Source: Spirochaetaceae bacterium (GTDB lineage Bacteria; Spirochaetota; Spirochaetia; Treponematales; Breznakiellaceae). From it: a DNA stretch of 5,310 nt. Made by a program: the position numbers and the translations under genes. Below, in pieces: positions 5,256 through 5,310 of this stretch. Below the pieces are notes generated by a model. The model did no database searches, was not told where the DNA came from, and was given only the letters and a program-made list of their open reading frames with translations. Where the stretch lies: assembly GCA_031269165.1 (NCBI GenBank), contig JAISZQ010000336.1:1-5310 (forward strand), given 5' to 3'. Each line of letters begins with the position of its first letter. Position 1 is the stretch's first letter.

Positions 5256-5310
5256 AGAGCCTGTTCCAAAGCCCCACGATATGTTTCCTCGCGGTGATTC
5301 GGGGGGCGTT
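5256..5310 (+). repeat. Dispersed structured repeat, copy 3 (cut by window end)
   Basis: The stretch starts AGAGCCTGTTC, then CCCCACG and GTGATTCGGGGG-CGTT, matching the 5' module of copy 1 (225-280) in order and orientation with one single-base indel. It shows that this leading module is a true part of the repeat even though copy 2 lacks it. The rest lies outside the window. Confidence 0.75.

Noticed and set aside
225..5310. CRISPR array
   Set aside because: The copies are about 2.5 kb apart with genes between them; there are no short regular spacers.

Overview
The window looks like spirochaete chromosome, most likely a Treponema-type (gut or termite-gut treponeme) genome. This rests on the style of the RsmE protein (an 'RPIQLRR...GTDLGEKSY' segment), and on a lipid-free secreted TPR protein next to a P-loop ATPase of a kind I associate with treponemes. 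It is inference from protein character, not a database match. Most genes are GC-rich; the methyltransferase gene is visibly richer in A+T and looks imported.

Layout. Bases 1-116 are one end of an insertion sequence that continues to the left: two 16-bp direct repeats near the tip, a strong AGGAGG site, and the first 12 codons of a minus-strand transposase. Bases 225-537 hold copy 1 of a dispersed, non-coding, hairpin-rich repeat. Bases 538-725 are a structured leader. Bases 726-1886 (+) encode a solo gamma-type DNA adenine N6-methyltransferase whose 3' end overlaps convergently with rsmE (1856-2653, -), the 16S rRNA m3U1498 methyltransferase. Copy 2 of the repeat (2728-2947) sits between rsmE and a minus-strand pair: an exported TPR protein with a degenerate metallopeptidase domain (2981-4207) and, upstream of it, a P-loop ATPase fused to an Asp23/Gls24-like domain (4248-5129). 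A likely promoter and an upstream terminator with a 20-bp palindrome precede the pair. Copy 3 of the repeat begins at 5256 and is cut by the window end.

How it fits together. The ATPase and TPR genes are probably one transcript. rsmE is a housekeeping gene. The methyltransferase has no nuclease partner in view and is flanked by the IS end and the repeat, which suggests an acquired segment. The most unusual item is the repeat: an 85-bp core is 80/85 identical between copies 1 and 2, while one hairpin arm beside it differs in sequence yet still pairs in each copy. That is the pattern of a conserved structure (RNA or DNA hairpin) with an exchangeable arm.
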